Below, in pieces: positions 8,283-16,556 of a stretch of DNA of 64,000 bases. Every line of letters starts with the position of its first letter. The first letter of the stretch is position 1. Under the pieces are notes generated by a model, which searched no databases, was not told the DNA's origin, and saw nothing but the letters and a program-made list of their open reading frames with translations. Source of the stretch: Paracoccaceae bacterium (GTDB lineage Bacteria; Pseudomonadota; Alphaproteobacteria; Rhodobacterales; Rhodobacteraceae); the NCBI GenBank assembly GCA_012270125.1, contig JAAXIY010000064.1:1-64000 (forward strand), read 5' to 3'. The position numbers were made by a program, and so were the translations under genes.

Positions 8283-8339
8283 TGTGTAATTCCATAGTAG
8301 TTTTGTTTTATAGACTTAAGCTGAAGATAAATAATAGAA

Positions 8340-9362
8340 ATGACTGATCTAACCAATTTTCAAAAATCATATAAATCGATTGATAAAGCTTTTGCTACTT
8401 TGATTTTGATTTTTGTTTTTCTTTCTATTTGGGATCTGGACGTGTTCACAGACACGTTATCATTCATGCTGAAAGCATTACTGGGTACTGCTCCGTTCAT
8501 TCTCTTTGCAGTGCTCGCGGTTGCTTATTTAAAAGCTACAGGTGCTGAAAATTTATTATCAAATGCCTTCTCAGGGCCGCAGTTTAGAATGATCATTTTT
8601 GCAGCTTTCTTGGGTGGTTTATCACCTTTCTGTTCGTGTGAGGTTATTCCGTTTATAGCGGCACTTCTAGCTATTGGAGCACCATTGAGTGCCGTGATGG
8701 CGTTTTGGCTATCCTCACCTTTGATGGACCCTGCCATGTTTTTAATTACAAGCGGCACGCTTGGTTGGGATTTCGCTATCGGTAAAACTATATTTGCAGT
8801 GGGTATTGGAATATTGGGTGGGGGATTAACCATGTTGTTTTATAAGACCCCAGTTTTTACAGACCCACTTAAAGAAAAGCCACAAATTGGTGGCTGTTGT
8901 GGTATTAAAGAACCTTTCCAAGGCGAGCCAGTTTGGTATTTTTGGCAAAAGGCTGACCGTGTAGAGATATTTAAGCTTACTGGATATGAAAACGCGATCT
9001 TTCTCCTAAAATGGTTAGCTCTTGCCTATACGATAGAGGCGCTCGTGATCAAGTATCTGCCCGCAGATTTGATAGTTACCTTGGTAGGTGGGCAGAGCTT
9101 TTTTACCATTTTTAGTGCGGCTATTTTTGGTGCCCCAGCATATTTAAACGGTTATGCAGCTGTTCCCCTTGTTGATGCGCTTTTAAATCAGGGTATGAGC
9201 AAAGGAGCATCTATGAGTTTTATGATTGCGGGCGGTATCAGCTCTATCCCTGCTGCTATTGCAGTTTGGGCGTTAGTTAAGTCAAAGGTATTTGCTGCCT
9301 ATATTTTGTTAGGCATATTTGGCGCTACGCTTTCTGGAGTAATTTGGCAATTTGTGGCCTAG
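8340..9362 (+). CDS. ArsP/YraQ-family permease
   Basis: 340 residues with about eight to ten hydrophobic segments in two halves. The family's cysteine motif is seen as SPFCSCEVIP (C98, C100). A cytoplasmic loop carries GGCCG near residue 183, a possible metal or metalloid site. The permease family (PF03773, DUF318) includes ArsP, which exports trivalent organoarsenicals, and YraQ proteins of unknown substrate. The CxC and CC pairs favour a soft-metal or metalloid substrate. No ArsR or other ars gene is adjacent, so the substrate is open. It starts 57 bp from the divergent glutaredoxin-like gene, and the two may be functionally linked. Confidence 0.8.
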   Translation: MTDLTNFQKSYKSIDKAFATLILIFVFLSIWDLDVFTDTLSFMLKALLGTAPFILFAVLAVAYLKATGAENLLSNAFSGPQFRMIIFAAFLGGLSPFCSCEVIPFIAALLAIGAPLSAVMAFWLSSPLMDPAMFLITSGTLGWDFAIGKTIFAVGIGILGGGLTMLFYKTPVFTDPLKEKPQIGGCCGIKEPFQGEPVWYFWQKADRVEIFKLTGYENAIFLLKWLALAYTIEALVIKYLPADLIVTLVGGQSFFTIFSAAIFGAPAYLNGYAAVPLVDALLNQGMSKGASMSFMIAGGISSIPAAIAVWALVKSKVFAAYILLGIFGATLSGVIWQFVA

Positions 9363-9402
9363 TTCAAAAATAAAATCAATGAATTAGCAGAAATACTGTA
9401 TA

Positions 9403-9427
9403 AACCCGTAAAGCCGTGGGTTCCAAA
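9403..9427 (+). repeat. 25-bp direct repeat, copy B
   Basis: Same orientation as copy A at 903-927 and identical at 24 of 25 bases; the one difference is C instead of T in AAAGCCGTGGG. It lies 40 bp after the ArsP-like stop codon and about 80 bp before the end of the convergent deacetylase gene. It lacks the extra tandem half-copy seen at copy A. Together the copies flank 8.5 kb of accessory genes. Confidence 0.7.
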
Positions 9428-9509
9428 ATAGAGGATCACATTTGCAATTTGCGTGCGTCTGTGCCCAACTTGCTTATTTTATTGAACCTTTTTAAGGCGT
9501 AGGTGAAGC

Positions 9510-10532
9510 CTAGATACCTCCAAACCCATTCATAAAGCTTGTCAAATTATGCCCGAGTTCTTCTGATAGGTAACCGCCTTCTTGAATAAACAAAGCAGGG
9601 CACCTTAGGCTGGCAATAGCAGCGCCAATTTGCGCAAAACCATCGGTAGTAATAGCTAGACCTTTTAAGGGGTCTTTTTCATAAGCATCTAGACCAAGAG
9701 CCACAACGACCACATCAGCGCCAAATGTGGAAACGGCTGTAAGTGCAGTTTGCAGAGCATCTAGATATTCTTCATTACCCGTTCCTCGAGTCAGAGGAAT
9801 ATTTAAGTTGTAACCGTTTCCAGCATCTTTCCCACGCTCGTGCGCTTGTCCCCAGAAGAATGGATAAAATCTTTTAGTGTCTGCATGCAAAGAAATAGTA
9901 AATATCTCATTCGTCTCGTAGAAAATACCTTGAGTTCCATTTCCATGGTGAACGTCTACGTCCAAAATTGCGACACGATTGCCATAAGAGGATAAATGTT
10001 GCGCGGCTATAGCTGAATTATTCAGGAAACAGAAACCACCGGCTAAGTCTGAAAAAGCATGATGCCCAGGAGGTCGGGATAATGCATAGGCACAATCATT
10101 ACCTTTTTTTATAAGTTCCGCAGCGCTAATGGCAGTTTGCGCAGACCAATAAACTGAACCCCAAGTATCGCCATTTATGGGACAAGCTGTATCTGCTTGG
10201 TGGTACCCTGCCTGCCCAACGGCAGATTTGGGATAGTTATCTGATCGGGCCTTAGGGTGTATGTTAGGAATAACCTCTGGTCCACTGTTTTCAAGACGAC
10301 TCCAACGAGAATAAATAGTTTGTAAGAATGTCAAATACTGGGGAGAATGGATTGCTGCAATTGGGCCCATTCCGTAATCTTCTGGAGAAGTAAAACTCGC
10401 ACCTGCTGCAATAGCACCTGATTGAAGGACTTCAATTCTGCGTGGCTGCTCTGGGTTTGGTAAAACTTTACCTGTGGCCATGAAGTGTTGTGGGTTATGC
10501 TTGGCCTGGCGTGGGTCAACAATTGCTTTCAT
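9510..10532 (-). CDS. Histone-deacetylase-family amidohydrolase (acetylpolyamine amidohydrolase-like)
   Basis: 340 residues, matching bacterial acetylpolyamine amidohydrolases. The catalytic histidine pair is in RPPGHHAF (H157, H158). The zinc ligands are D193 and H195 in DVDVHHGNGT and D282 in LGLDAYEKDP. The transition-state tyrosine is Y321 in GGYLSEE. All residues needed for zinc deacetylase chemistry are present. The likely reaction is deacetylation of N-acetylpolyamines or a similar acyl amine in the cytoplasm. The insert around 70-130 resembles the extended loop that narrows the active site in polyamine deacetylases. It appears monocistronic. Other HDAC-family substrates, such as acetoin-utilisation proteins or organic amides, remain possible. 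Confidence 0.85.
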   Translation of the reverse strand: MKAIVDPRQAKHNPQHFMATGKVLPNPEQPRRIEVLQSGAIAAGASFTSPEDYGMGPIAAIHSPQYLTFLQTIYSRWSRLENSGPEVIPNIHPKARSDNYPKSAVGQAGYHQADTACPINGDTWGSVYWSAQTAISAAELIKKGNDCAYALSRPPGHHAFSDLAGGFCFLNNSAIAAQHLSSYGNRVAILDVDVHHGNGTQGIFYETNEIFTISLHADTKRFYPFFWGQAHERGKDAGNGYNLNIPLTRGTGNEEYLDALQTALTAVSTFGADVVVVALGLDAYEKDPLKGLAITTDGFAQIGAAIASLRCPALFIQEGGYLSEELGHNLTSFMNGFGGI

Positions 10533-10617
10533 GCCCTAACTCCGTTTTGGAAGACGTAATTGAAATCATTAATAGATCGGCAACCTCGTTTGCAATATAG
10601 CTTCACATTTTTTAACA

Positions 10618-10965
10618 TTAGCAAATCATACAATGATCAATTAATATTCTATTGTCACGCTGAACAAAAATGGCCTGATTAACAAGTTCATCCTCCGAAA
10701 GCGATATATATTGCTTCCACACAACCGCTACAGAGTTTTCACGTTTAAATAGAGCGATAAATTTTCTCTCTCTGAAATAAGATCTTGGGCTTTGTGAAAG
10801 TTGTTGTGCAAGATTTTCTGGGGTTACAATTCTCTTCATTCTATCAGTGAAATCTTTAACATGCTTGGCATGATTGTTCTCATTTGATCCTGCCAAACAG
10901 TTATCCATAAGTGCTTCAACTATGCTTAATATTTGATCCTCTTCCATTTTGATCAAACTATTCAT
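10618..10965 (-). CDS. Hypothetical protein (115 aa)
   Basis: I do not recognise the family with confidence. The protein is acidic at the N-terminus (MEEDQILSIVEALMDNCL), then basic, ending in alternating hydrophobic strands (VAVVWKQYISL, QAIFVQRDNRILIDHCMIC). The helix-then-sheet order is reminiscent of small SnoaL/NTF2-like alpha+beta proteins, but this is only an impression. It has no signal peptide or membrane segment. The start could be ATG 10965 or ATG 10947. It stands alone between the deacetylase and the GFA-family gene, all on the minus strand with gaps near 85 bp. Confidence 0.5.
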   Translation of the reverse strand: MNSLIKMEEDQILSIVEALMDNCLAGSNENNHAKHVKDFTDRMKRIVTPENLAQQLSQSPRSYFRERKFIALFKRENSVAVVWKQYISLSEDELVNQAIFVQRDNRILIDHCMIC

Positions 10966-11046
10966 TTTAATACCTAACCTTTCCTTGTGGGTGAATACCA
11001 GCTAACCCAAATTGCTGAAGTTAAGCTTCTTGTTTGCAGCCGACAT

Positions 11047-11445
11047 TTATTGTGGGGCAGAAGTTTCGAACTTTGGCAAATCATTGTTAATAGAGATCCA
11101 TCTTAATCTTTCGCCAAAGTAGCAATGTAAACTAGGCTTATAATCTGGTGACCCATCAAGAGATGCTGCATAAAGATGAACCTGTTCTTTCCAACGGGTA
11201 CTTACAAAGCTCATTTGTGTCCCACACGTTCCACAAAACCCTCGGGTTCCATGTTCAGAAGATTTATAATAGTTGAGATTGCCTGTCCAAGTGACGGTGT
11301 CCTCTTTAAAGCTAACCCAAGCAACAACTGGAGCTGAGCAAGCCCTTCGACAGGTCTCGCAATGACAAAGGGCGGTCCATAATGGTGATGCATTGGTCTT
11401 GAATTTTATAGCCCCGCATAGACATCGACCAGAATATTTTTGCAT
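11047..11445 (-). CDS. GFA (glutathione-dependent formaldehyde-activating)/CENP-V family zinc protein
   Basis: 132 residues with the full cysteine set of the GFA fold: CLCGAIKF near residues 8-15, CHCETCRRACSAP near 27-39, and GFCGTCGTQMSF around 70-81. These cysteines bind structural and putative catalytic zinc. Named after glutathione-dependent formaldehyde-activating enzyme, most members have no proven substrate and that original activity is disputed. It is a soluble cytoplasmic protein. It lies 53 bp downstream of the beta-propeller gene end on the same strand and may be cotranscribed. Family assignment is strong; function is open. Confidence 0.85.
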   Translation of the reverse strand: MQKYSGRCLCGAIKFKTNASPLWTALCHCETCRRACSAPVVAWVSFKEDTVTWTGNLNYYKSSEHGTRGFCGTCGTQMSFVSTRWKEQVHLYAASLDGSPDYKPSLHCYFGERLRWISINNDLPKFETSAPQ

Positions 11446-11498
11446 TTGACCCCTCTCTTACTGCCTAGGTTCCCAATAACTGTAATGAATCAAGTAAC

Positions 11499-12440
11499 TC
11501 AAATTTTTAAAAATAGTTTTACAATTCCAATGCTAGTTTCTCCACCACCTGTATAGACCATGTAAACTACATCATTTTGTTCAAATAAAAAAGGATCACG
11601 AAGGGCATGTTCTTGTTTTGCAAGTCCTCCGATAGAGGAAGTTGATATTGGTAAATTTGCGCCCTCCCAATCAAATTTAGGCCTTAATATCACTTGTGCT
11701 TTAGTTGCATGCCATTCTTGCCAAGGGTGTGACATATCAATGGTGGAGTATAATATCTGTTCGGGAGCATCGCCAATACGTGTCCACACTATGTGTAATT
11801 TATCACCCCGAACCAAAACACCAGCATGGCGATGGCCTTGATTGCCAAAAGACCAAGGCCCCATTTCAAATATACCTGATGAATTTTTCTTTAGGATTTG
11901 GCCGCCCCAGCCCAGGGCGTATTTGTTGTGTTTATATTGAAAGAGCCTGAGATAAGTTTGATTGATGCGCTTTGACCGAACCCGCCAAGTTAGTCCATCA
12001 TTTGATACTGCGCATAAACTTCTTTGTTCTCCGTCATGGTCCAAGCCGTGAAAAAACATTTCTAAAGATTTATCTAATTCGTTAATATGCACATCGGGTG
12101 AAGCTATATGCGGATAAAGACCATCCACGCCTTTTTCCATTGCCCATTTAGGTTGTTTTACATTGGGTCTCTCGTGGGTAAATGGGGTTTCTTTCAGGTC
12201 AAGAACTCCCCCTTTATAGATGTTCCAAGGCCCTGTTAGATTATTTGAAAATGCCATTCTAATATTTTGGCCAAAGTGATGTCCAAAATAAAGATAGTAG
12301 CGACCTAAGCAGTTGGGTAACCATTTAGGCGTTTCAAGTAGAGAAGGACCATTTATATTGTTCCCAACTTCTTTAGTACCAGCCTGCAAAATTGGTTGGT
12401 CTAATAATCTTTGAGCTTTGGCAATTCCTTCAATATCCAC
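11499..12440 (-). CDS. Glycosidase-like five-bladed beta-propeller protein
   Basis: 313 residues rich in strands and aromatic residues, with propeller-like repeats such as GRYYLYFGHH, SLEMFFHG, YALGWGG and VVYMVYTGGG. The INGPSL and ALRDPF stretches resemble the sugar-site strands of GH43/GH32/GH117-like proteins found in marine bacteria. No signal peptide is visible, so it would be cytoplasmic. I cannot name the catalytic acid pair, so activity is uncertain. The probable start is GTG 12440, inside the last codons of the GC-rich dehydrogenase gene (11-bp overlap). Base composition drops sharply to AT-rich exactly here, so this gene belongs to the old chromosome and the island was joined at its 5' end. 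Its original promoter may have been lost. Confidence 0.65.
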   Translation of the reverse strand: MDIEGIAKAQRLLDQPILQAGTKEVGNNINGPSLLETPKWLPNCLGRYYLYFGHHFGQNIRMAFSNNLTGPWNIYKGGVLDLKETPFTHERPNVKQPKWAMEKGVDGLYPHIASPDVHINELDKSLEMFFHGLDHDGEQRSLCAVSNDGLTWRVRSKRINQTYLRLFQYKHNKYALGWGGQILKKNSSGIFEMGPWSFGNQGHRHAGVLVRGDKLHIVWTRIGDAPEQILYSTIDMSHPWQEWHATKAQVILRPKFDWEGANLPISTSSIGGLAKQEHALRDPFLFEQNDVVYMVYTGGGETSIGIVKLFLKI

Positions 12441-13398
12441 GTTCTGGGTCTACTATGTTCATGAGTCTCTCGCCTTGTATCCAGCGGTCTAAATTATCTA
12501 GGAAAAGCCGGAACGAGGCTTCTTCCCATTCCGCGTAGACCGACGAGCAATGCGGAGAGACGATGACGTTATCGAGTGCCCAGATCGGGCTGTCCAGTGG
12601 CAGGGGTTCGGTTTCGAAAACATCTAATGCCGCGCCCGCCACATGCCTGGCCTTAAGCGCGTTATATAGGTCAGACTGGTTCACCACACCACCACGGGAG
12701 ACATCGGCGAGAATTACACCGGGCTTCATCCGTGCGATTTCATCCGTGCCGATCAGGCCGCGTGTCACGGGGATGAGCGGCGTAGAGACTGCGATGAAAT
12801 CTGCACGCGGCAGCAGGTTGAGCAGGTCACTGGCCGCATGCACCTCGTCAACATAATCCATCGGTTGAGGTCGGGCCCGTGTTCCCACCACAGTCATATC
12901 AAAAGCCTTAGCTCGTTTCGCCACCGCCCTTCCGGTATGACCAAGACCGACGATCAAGAGCGTCTTTCCGGCAAGCGGGCTGAGAAGCCGAGAGTTCCAG
13001 ACCCGCGCACCCTTGTCCTGTTGCAGTCCAAGGATATCAAGCGTGAAATGTAAAAAGCCGCCGAAGATGTATTCCGCCATCATACCAGCGGCTACGCCTG
13101 CGGCATTGGTCACCGTCGTTTTTGTCTTATCCCATTGCCCGTAATGGTCAGTTCCCGCTCCGCCATTGGCAATCCAGCGTGGGCCATGGGAGCCAAAAAG
13201 TGCGTCGCGTGGAAAGCCCGGAGTGCCTGCAAATCGCACGGAATAGACCACTTCGGGGCGGTAGCTCTCGATTTGTATGGGAAGGGCGTCGTAGCTGTCG
13301 CATTCACGAAAATCCGCATGCGGATAGCGTGCCTGCAACAACTGAGCAAGGTGCACGGTATCACTATTGTGCAAGATAATGCGCGGGGTGTCAGGCAT
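12430..13398 (-). CDS. D-isomer-specific 2-hydroxyacid dehydrogenase
   Basis: 322 residues from ATG 13398, chosen because a GGAGG ribosome-binding site sits 7 bases upstream; a longer frame from 13425 lacks one. The NAD(P) Rossmann motif is GLGHTG (151-156). The catalytic triad of the family is present: R235 in DVSRGGV, E264 in ETEPLP and H283 in SPHCSS. It interconverts a 2-oxo acid and a D-2-hydroxy acid. The overall look is closest to GhrA-type glyoxylate/hydroxypyruvate reductases. Its start overlaps the end of the MmgE/PrpD gene by 8 bp. In this operon it could reduce the 2-oxo acid made by the aminotransferase, or oxidise a hydroxyacid; the direction is inference. Confidence 0.85.
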   Translation of the reverse strand: MPDTPRIILHNSDTVHLAQLLQARYPHADFRECDSYDALPIQIESYRPEVVYSVRFAGTPGFPRDALFGSHGPRWIANGGAGTDHYGQWDKTKTTVTNAAGVAAGMMAEYIFGGFLHFTLDILGLQQDKGARVWNSRLLSPLAGKTLLIVGLGHTGRAVAKRAKAFDMTVVGTRARPQPMDYVDEVHAASDLLNLLPRADFIAVSTPLIPVTRGLIGTDEIARMKPGVILADVSRGGVVNQSDLYNALKARHVAGAALDVFETEPLPLDSPIWALDNVIVSPHCSSVYAEWEEASFRLFLDNLDRWIQGERLMNIVDPERGY

Positions 13399-14737
13399 GT
13401 ATTTCCTCCATTGGCACGCGAACAAGTCGCGCTAGTTCCTCGAATTTTACTTCCGGCTGCATAAGCTGTTCGCGCAATTCCCAAATGGTCCGTCGGCGTG
13501 CCTTGGAGAGTGCCGCGGCCATGATGTGAAACTTTGCTTCGACCTCATGCATATCCATCGGCGCCTCGGGTCCGCCGCGTGCGTTCATTTCTCCCGATGC
13601 CAGCCTCCTGCCGTCTTTCAACTCTACTGTCACATCCGACCAGCGGCCCTCGGGGAAGCGCTCGGAATGCCTAGCGGCTTCGTGCACTGAAATGCGAGGA
13701 AGCAAAGCTGAAACTTGCGGCTCGGTTAGCCCCGTACCAGTGATCTCATTGGGTCCGATCCGGCCGTGCACGAGCATCACGGCAAGAGCGAATGGCAAGG
13801 AATACTGGGCCTGAGACGTGGTCGCGGGCATTCCCGGAAAAAGCGCAGCAGACTCGGCGAAAGTGTTCACAGTGATACTAGTAACGTCGTCTGCGTGAAA
13901 CCTGTGCGCGCGCATCAACTCGGATAAAGCATCAAGCGCTGCATGCGCCCAGCGGCAGATTGGATAAGGCTTGATATAGTTCTGTTCGATCGTCCAGACC
14001 TCACCCAGATCGCCCCAGAACTGCGCCGCATCCTCGTTCTCCACGGTTATGGCAGGGGCGCCGGTGAACCCGTTCATCGCCATGAGCGCGGCCATTGATC
14101 CGATTAGAGCCCCCATGCCTGAACCGTCGTGCAGCATAGTCGGGTTGGCAATCTCGCGCATCATCTGGCTCCGGGGGCCGTGATATTCGGCAATACCAAA
14201 AGCCTGACGAAGCTGATCGGGATTTGCGCTCCTAAGGCGGCACCCGATTGCTGCAACGCCTAAGGCATTCCATGCCCCTGAGGTATGGTAGTCGCTGACA
14301 GAAGCGTGTAGCGCAAAGGCAGCTCGTGCCGCGATCTCGTAGGCCACGACCAGCGCTCTTAGGGCGTCGCGCGCCATTAGTTCTGGCTGATTTTCGGCAA
14401 AGGCGAACAATGCGGGCACCACAGCACAGCCGATATGGCCCTTGGTTTGGTTGAGCCCATCGTGCGCGTCAAGGTTGTCAATTTGAGTGGCCGCGGCAAA
14501 GGCTGCACCCGGGACCGAAGCGCGTCTGCCATCGAACATCATGGAGGCTGCGTGTTCGGGCGCACCGGCGCCGTGAAAGACAAAAGCGTGATCACGCGCA
14601 ATACGACCGGCTGCAAGGCCAGTGGCTCCCGCTGCCACACCTACCGTATCGATTAGAAGCGTCGCGGCCATATCTAGCGCACTTTGCGGAATATCCCGCC
14701 CAGACAGAGTGAATTCGGCAATCCGGTCAAATCTCAT
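13391..14737 (-). CDS. MmgE/PrpD family protein
   Basis: 448 residues, the usual length of the MmgE/PrpD superfamily (2-methylcitrate dehydratase, cis-aconitate decarboxylase, iminodisuccinate epimerase). Characteristic segments are LLIDTVGVAAGA near 27-38, the glycine/histidine-rich DAHDGLNQTKGHIGCAVVPA near 91-110, and YIKPYPICRWAHAALDAL around 254-271, which carries the conserved PxC-H patch of the active site. The fold performs cofactor-free lyase or epimerase chemistry on di- and tricarboxylates. The absence of prpB/prpC nearby argues against methylcitrate. A role as epimerase or dehydratase on a product of the hydantoinase is plausible but unproven. It overlaps its neighbours by 4 and 8 bp. 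Confidence 0.82.
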   Translation of the reverse strand: MRFDRIAEFTLSGRDIPQSALDMAATLLIDTVGVAAGATGLAAGRIARDHAFVFHGAGAPEHAASMMFDGRRASVPGAAFAAATQIDNLDAHDGLNQTKGHIGCAVVPALFAFAENQPELMARDALRALVVAYEIAARAAFALHASVSDYHTSGAWNALGVAAIGCRLRSANPDQLRQAFGIAEYHGPRSQMMREIANPTMLHDGSGMGALIGSMAALMAMNGFTGAPAITVENEDAAQFWGDLGEVWTIEQNYIKPYPICRWAHAALDALSELMRAHRFHADDVTSITVNTFAESAALFPGMPATTSQAQYSLPFALAVMLVHGRIGPNEITGTGLTEPQVSALLPRISVHEAARHSERFPEGRWSDVTVELKDGRRLASGEMNARGGPEAPMDMHEVEAKFHIMAAALSKARRRTIWELREQLMQPEVKFEELARLVRVPMEEIHA

Positions 14738-15477
14738 AGCCGAGCCCTTTCCAGAAGCTGTCCGAACCCTGTCATGGGTTCCCCGATACCGGCCAGTTGC
14801 ATAGCCTGAAACATCATAGCCTGATTTGAGCTGATAACTGGCTTGCCTACTGCCTGCTCAAGCCGCGCAATGGTCTCGATGCTGCGCATGTCTGTGCAGG
14901 ACAGGACAAGCGCCTCAGCTTCAGTATGATCGGCGGCAAGGCCCAGATCATACACGGCCTGCGGGTTCAGTTCGCCCTGTCCGTAATTATCCAGCGCTTC
15001 GCCCACCTCGGAGCGAGCCACTGTTTCGACGCCAACTTCTGCCAGGAAATCGATGGCCATGTTATTGATCGCGGATACATAGGGCGAGGCAAAGCCAATA
15101 CGCTTTACTCCGATGAACTCAAGTGCATGTACCAGTGCGCCCGCTGCGGTGACCGTCTTCGCTTCTATGCCAGCCCTGATCCGCTCGGCGAGCGCTCGGT
15201 CAAAGTCTAATCCGTGGGTAAGCGTCGCCGATGTGCACCCATATAAGATCACATCCGGGCGCACACCCTGAAGCAGGAACAGAGGCTCAGCAAGATCAGC
15301 CGCGCCCAGCCCGTGCATCTGGTTGGCATCGGGTATTTCATCCTGATCATAGCCACCCATGCGGGCGAAATGTAAAGATACACCGTCGGGTCGCAAGAGG
15401 ACCATGTCAGGTTCAAGGTTGGTGTTAGTGAAGGGTACTAGAATGCCGAAACGCCTCCGTCCACGTGATTTTGTCAT
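14734..15477 (-). CDS. Maleate cis-trans isomerase-like (Asp/Glu racemase superfamily)
   Basis: 247 residues. The pseudo-symmetric racemase fold is marked by its two nucleophilic cysteines, C81 in LYGCTSATL and C194 in LSCTDMRS. The N-terminal GILVPFTNTNLEPD and the GCTSAT motif are typical of maleate isomerase and arylmalonate decarboxylase relatives, not hydantoin racemase. Members isomerise, racemise or decarboxylate small dicarboxylates. It overlaps both flanking genes by 4 bp (ATGA). With HyuAB upstream, a hydantoin or N-carbamoyl substrate racemisation is possible, but the motif points to a dicarboxylate such as maleate or an arylmalonate. Confidence 0.78.
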   Translation of the reverse strand: MTKSRGRRRFGILVPFTNTNLEPDMVLLRPDGVSLHFARMGGYDQDEIPDANQMHGLGAADLAEPLFLLQGVRPDVILYGCTSATLTHGLDFDRALAERIRAGIEAKTVTAAGALVHALEFIGVKRIGFASPYVSAINNMAIDFLAEVGVETVARSEVGEALDNYGQGELNPQAVYDLGLAADHTEAEALVLSCTDMRSIETIARLEQAVGKPVISSNQAMMFQAMQLAGIGEPMTGFGQLLERARL

Positions 15478-16556
15478 GCCTTTCCTCCTTTAGCCCTATG
15501 TTCCAAAAGACTTGCTGCAAGATCTAGATCTTCCGCTGTCCCAACTGTAACACGCAGGCAGTCAGGCAGCCCGGCAACGCTTTGTGCACGCGCAACCACG
15601 CCTTCAGCGCGCAGGATCGCGTCCGCCTGTTGAGCCGCCTGGGCATCGTAAAAACGGATCAGTGCGAAATTAGTAAAGCTTTCAGCTATATAAAAGCCTA
15701 CTTTGCGCAAGCGGTTCGAAAAACCGTCACGCAGGCCGGCGGTGATTGCGCAGGTCTCGCGCATATAGGCCTGGTCAGACAGAGCTGTTGCAGCAGCAGT
15801 CTGCCCGGCAACAGAGACGTTGTTTGGGTTCATGACCTTACGAACCTCACTGGCGATGTTCTCAGGGAATAGACCCCAGCCCACCCGTATTCCGGCCAAG
15901 CCATAGGCCTTAGAAAATGTACGCAGGATCACCGTGTCGCCCCGACTGACTAGATCGAATAGGGGCTCACCCAGATGGTCGGCGAACTCACCATAGGCTT
16001 CGTCGATGACAAGCAGGATATCCCCACGCAACCCTTTACGCAGGCGGTCAAGCTCAGCACGTGGGATGCGGGTGCCGGTAGGGTTGCCGGGATTTGCGAC
16101 GAAGACGATGCGGGTATCCGGCTGGACCGCAGCAAGCAGAGTATCGACTGAAGCGGTCACGCCGACCTCGGGCGCGGTATCGTAACGCGCTCGCGCCAAA
16201 CCCGCGGCGGTTCTGAAAAACGGGTAGGCATGGGCGGGTGCAAGAACCGCGCTTTTCTCATCGCAATAAGTTAGCGTTAGGCAGGCAATTAACTCCATCG
16301 AGCCGTTGCCGCAGAGAATGCCCGAGGCTGGGATGCCATGCAGCGCGGCCAGTGCGTTGCGCAACTCAGTCCATTCCGGATCGGGGTAGAGATGCGCGTT
16401 TGTCATGGCGCTTACCAAGACGTCGCTCACCTGTGGGCTTGGTCGGCGCAGGCTTTCATTTTGCGACAGCGATATGACGCGCTTGCCCGCCGGTGCATTC
16501 AGTTCAGCGAGCGCATAAGGCGACATTGCCGCCACATGAGGGGTAGGTCTGATCAT
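15474..16556 (-). CDS. HisC-like class I/II aminotransferase
   Basis: 360 residues, the size of histidinol-phosphate aminotransferase. PLP-binding features: SLSQNES near 29-35, CGNGSMELI at 82-90, ANPGNPTGT at 154-162, IDEAYGEF at 184-191, and the Schiff-base lysine K216 in TFSKAYGLAG. R224 follows in GIRVGW. HisC-like enzymes outside his operons often act on aromatic or other amino acids. No other histidine gene is nearby, so a catabolic role is more likely, making a 2-oxo acid for the operon's hydroxyacid dehydrogenase. It overlaps the HyuB gene and the next gene by 4 bp each. Confidence 0.85.
   Translation of the reverse strand: MIRPTPHVAAMSPYALAELNAPAGKRVISLSQNESLRRPSPQVSDVLVSAMTNAHLYPDPEWTELRNALAALHGIPASGILCGNGSMELIACLTLTYCDEKSAVLAPAHAYPFFRTAAGLARARYDTAPEVGVTASVDTLLAAVQPDTRIVFVANPGNPTGTRIPRAELDRLRKGLRGDILLVIDEAYGEFADHLGEPLFDLVSRGDTVILRTFSKAYGLAGIRVGWGLFPENIASEVRKVMNPNNVSVAGQTAAATALSDQAYMRETCAITAGLRDGFSNRLRKVGFYIAESFTNFALIRFYDAQAAQQADAILRAEGVVARAQSVAGLPDCLRVTVGTAEDLDLAASLLEHRAKGGKA

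Noticed and set aside
13110-13484. Open frames on both strands across the dehydrogenase/MmgE junction
   Set aside because: These are also shadows in GC-rich DNA; the overlapping real genes explain the region.
15474-16556. Histidinol-phosphate aminotransferase for histidine synthesis
   Set aside because: The fold is HisC-like, but it lies in an acquired catabolic operon without any his gene, so I kept the general aminotransferase call.
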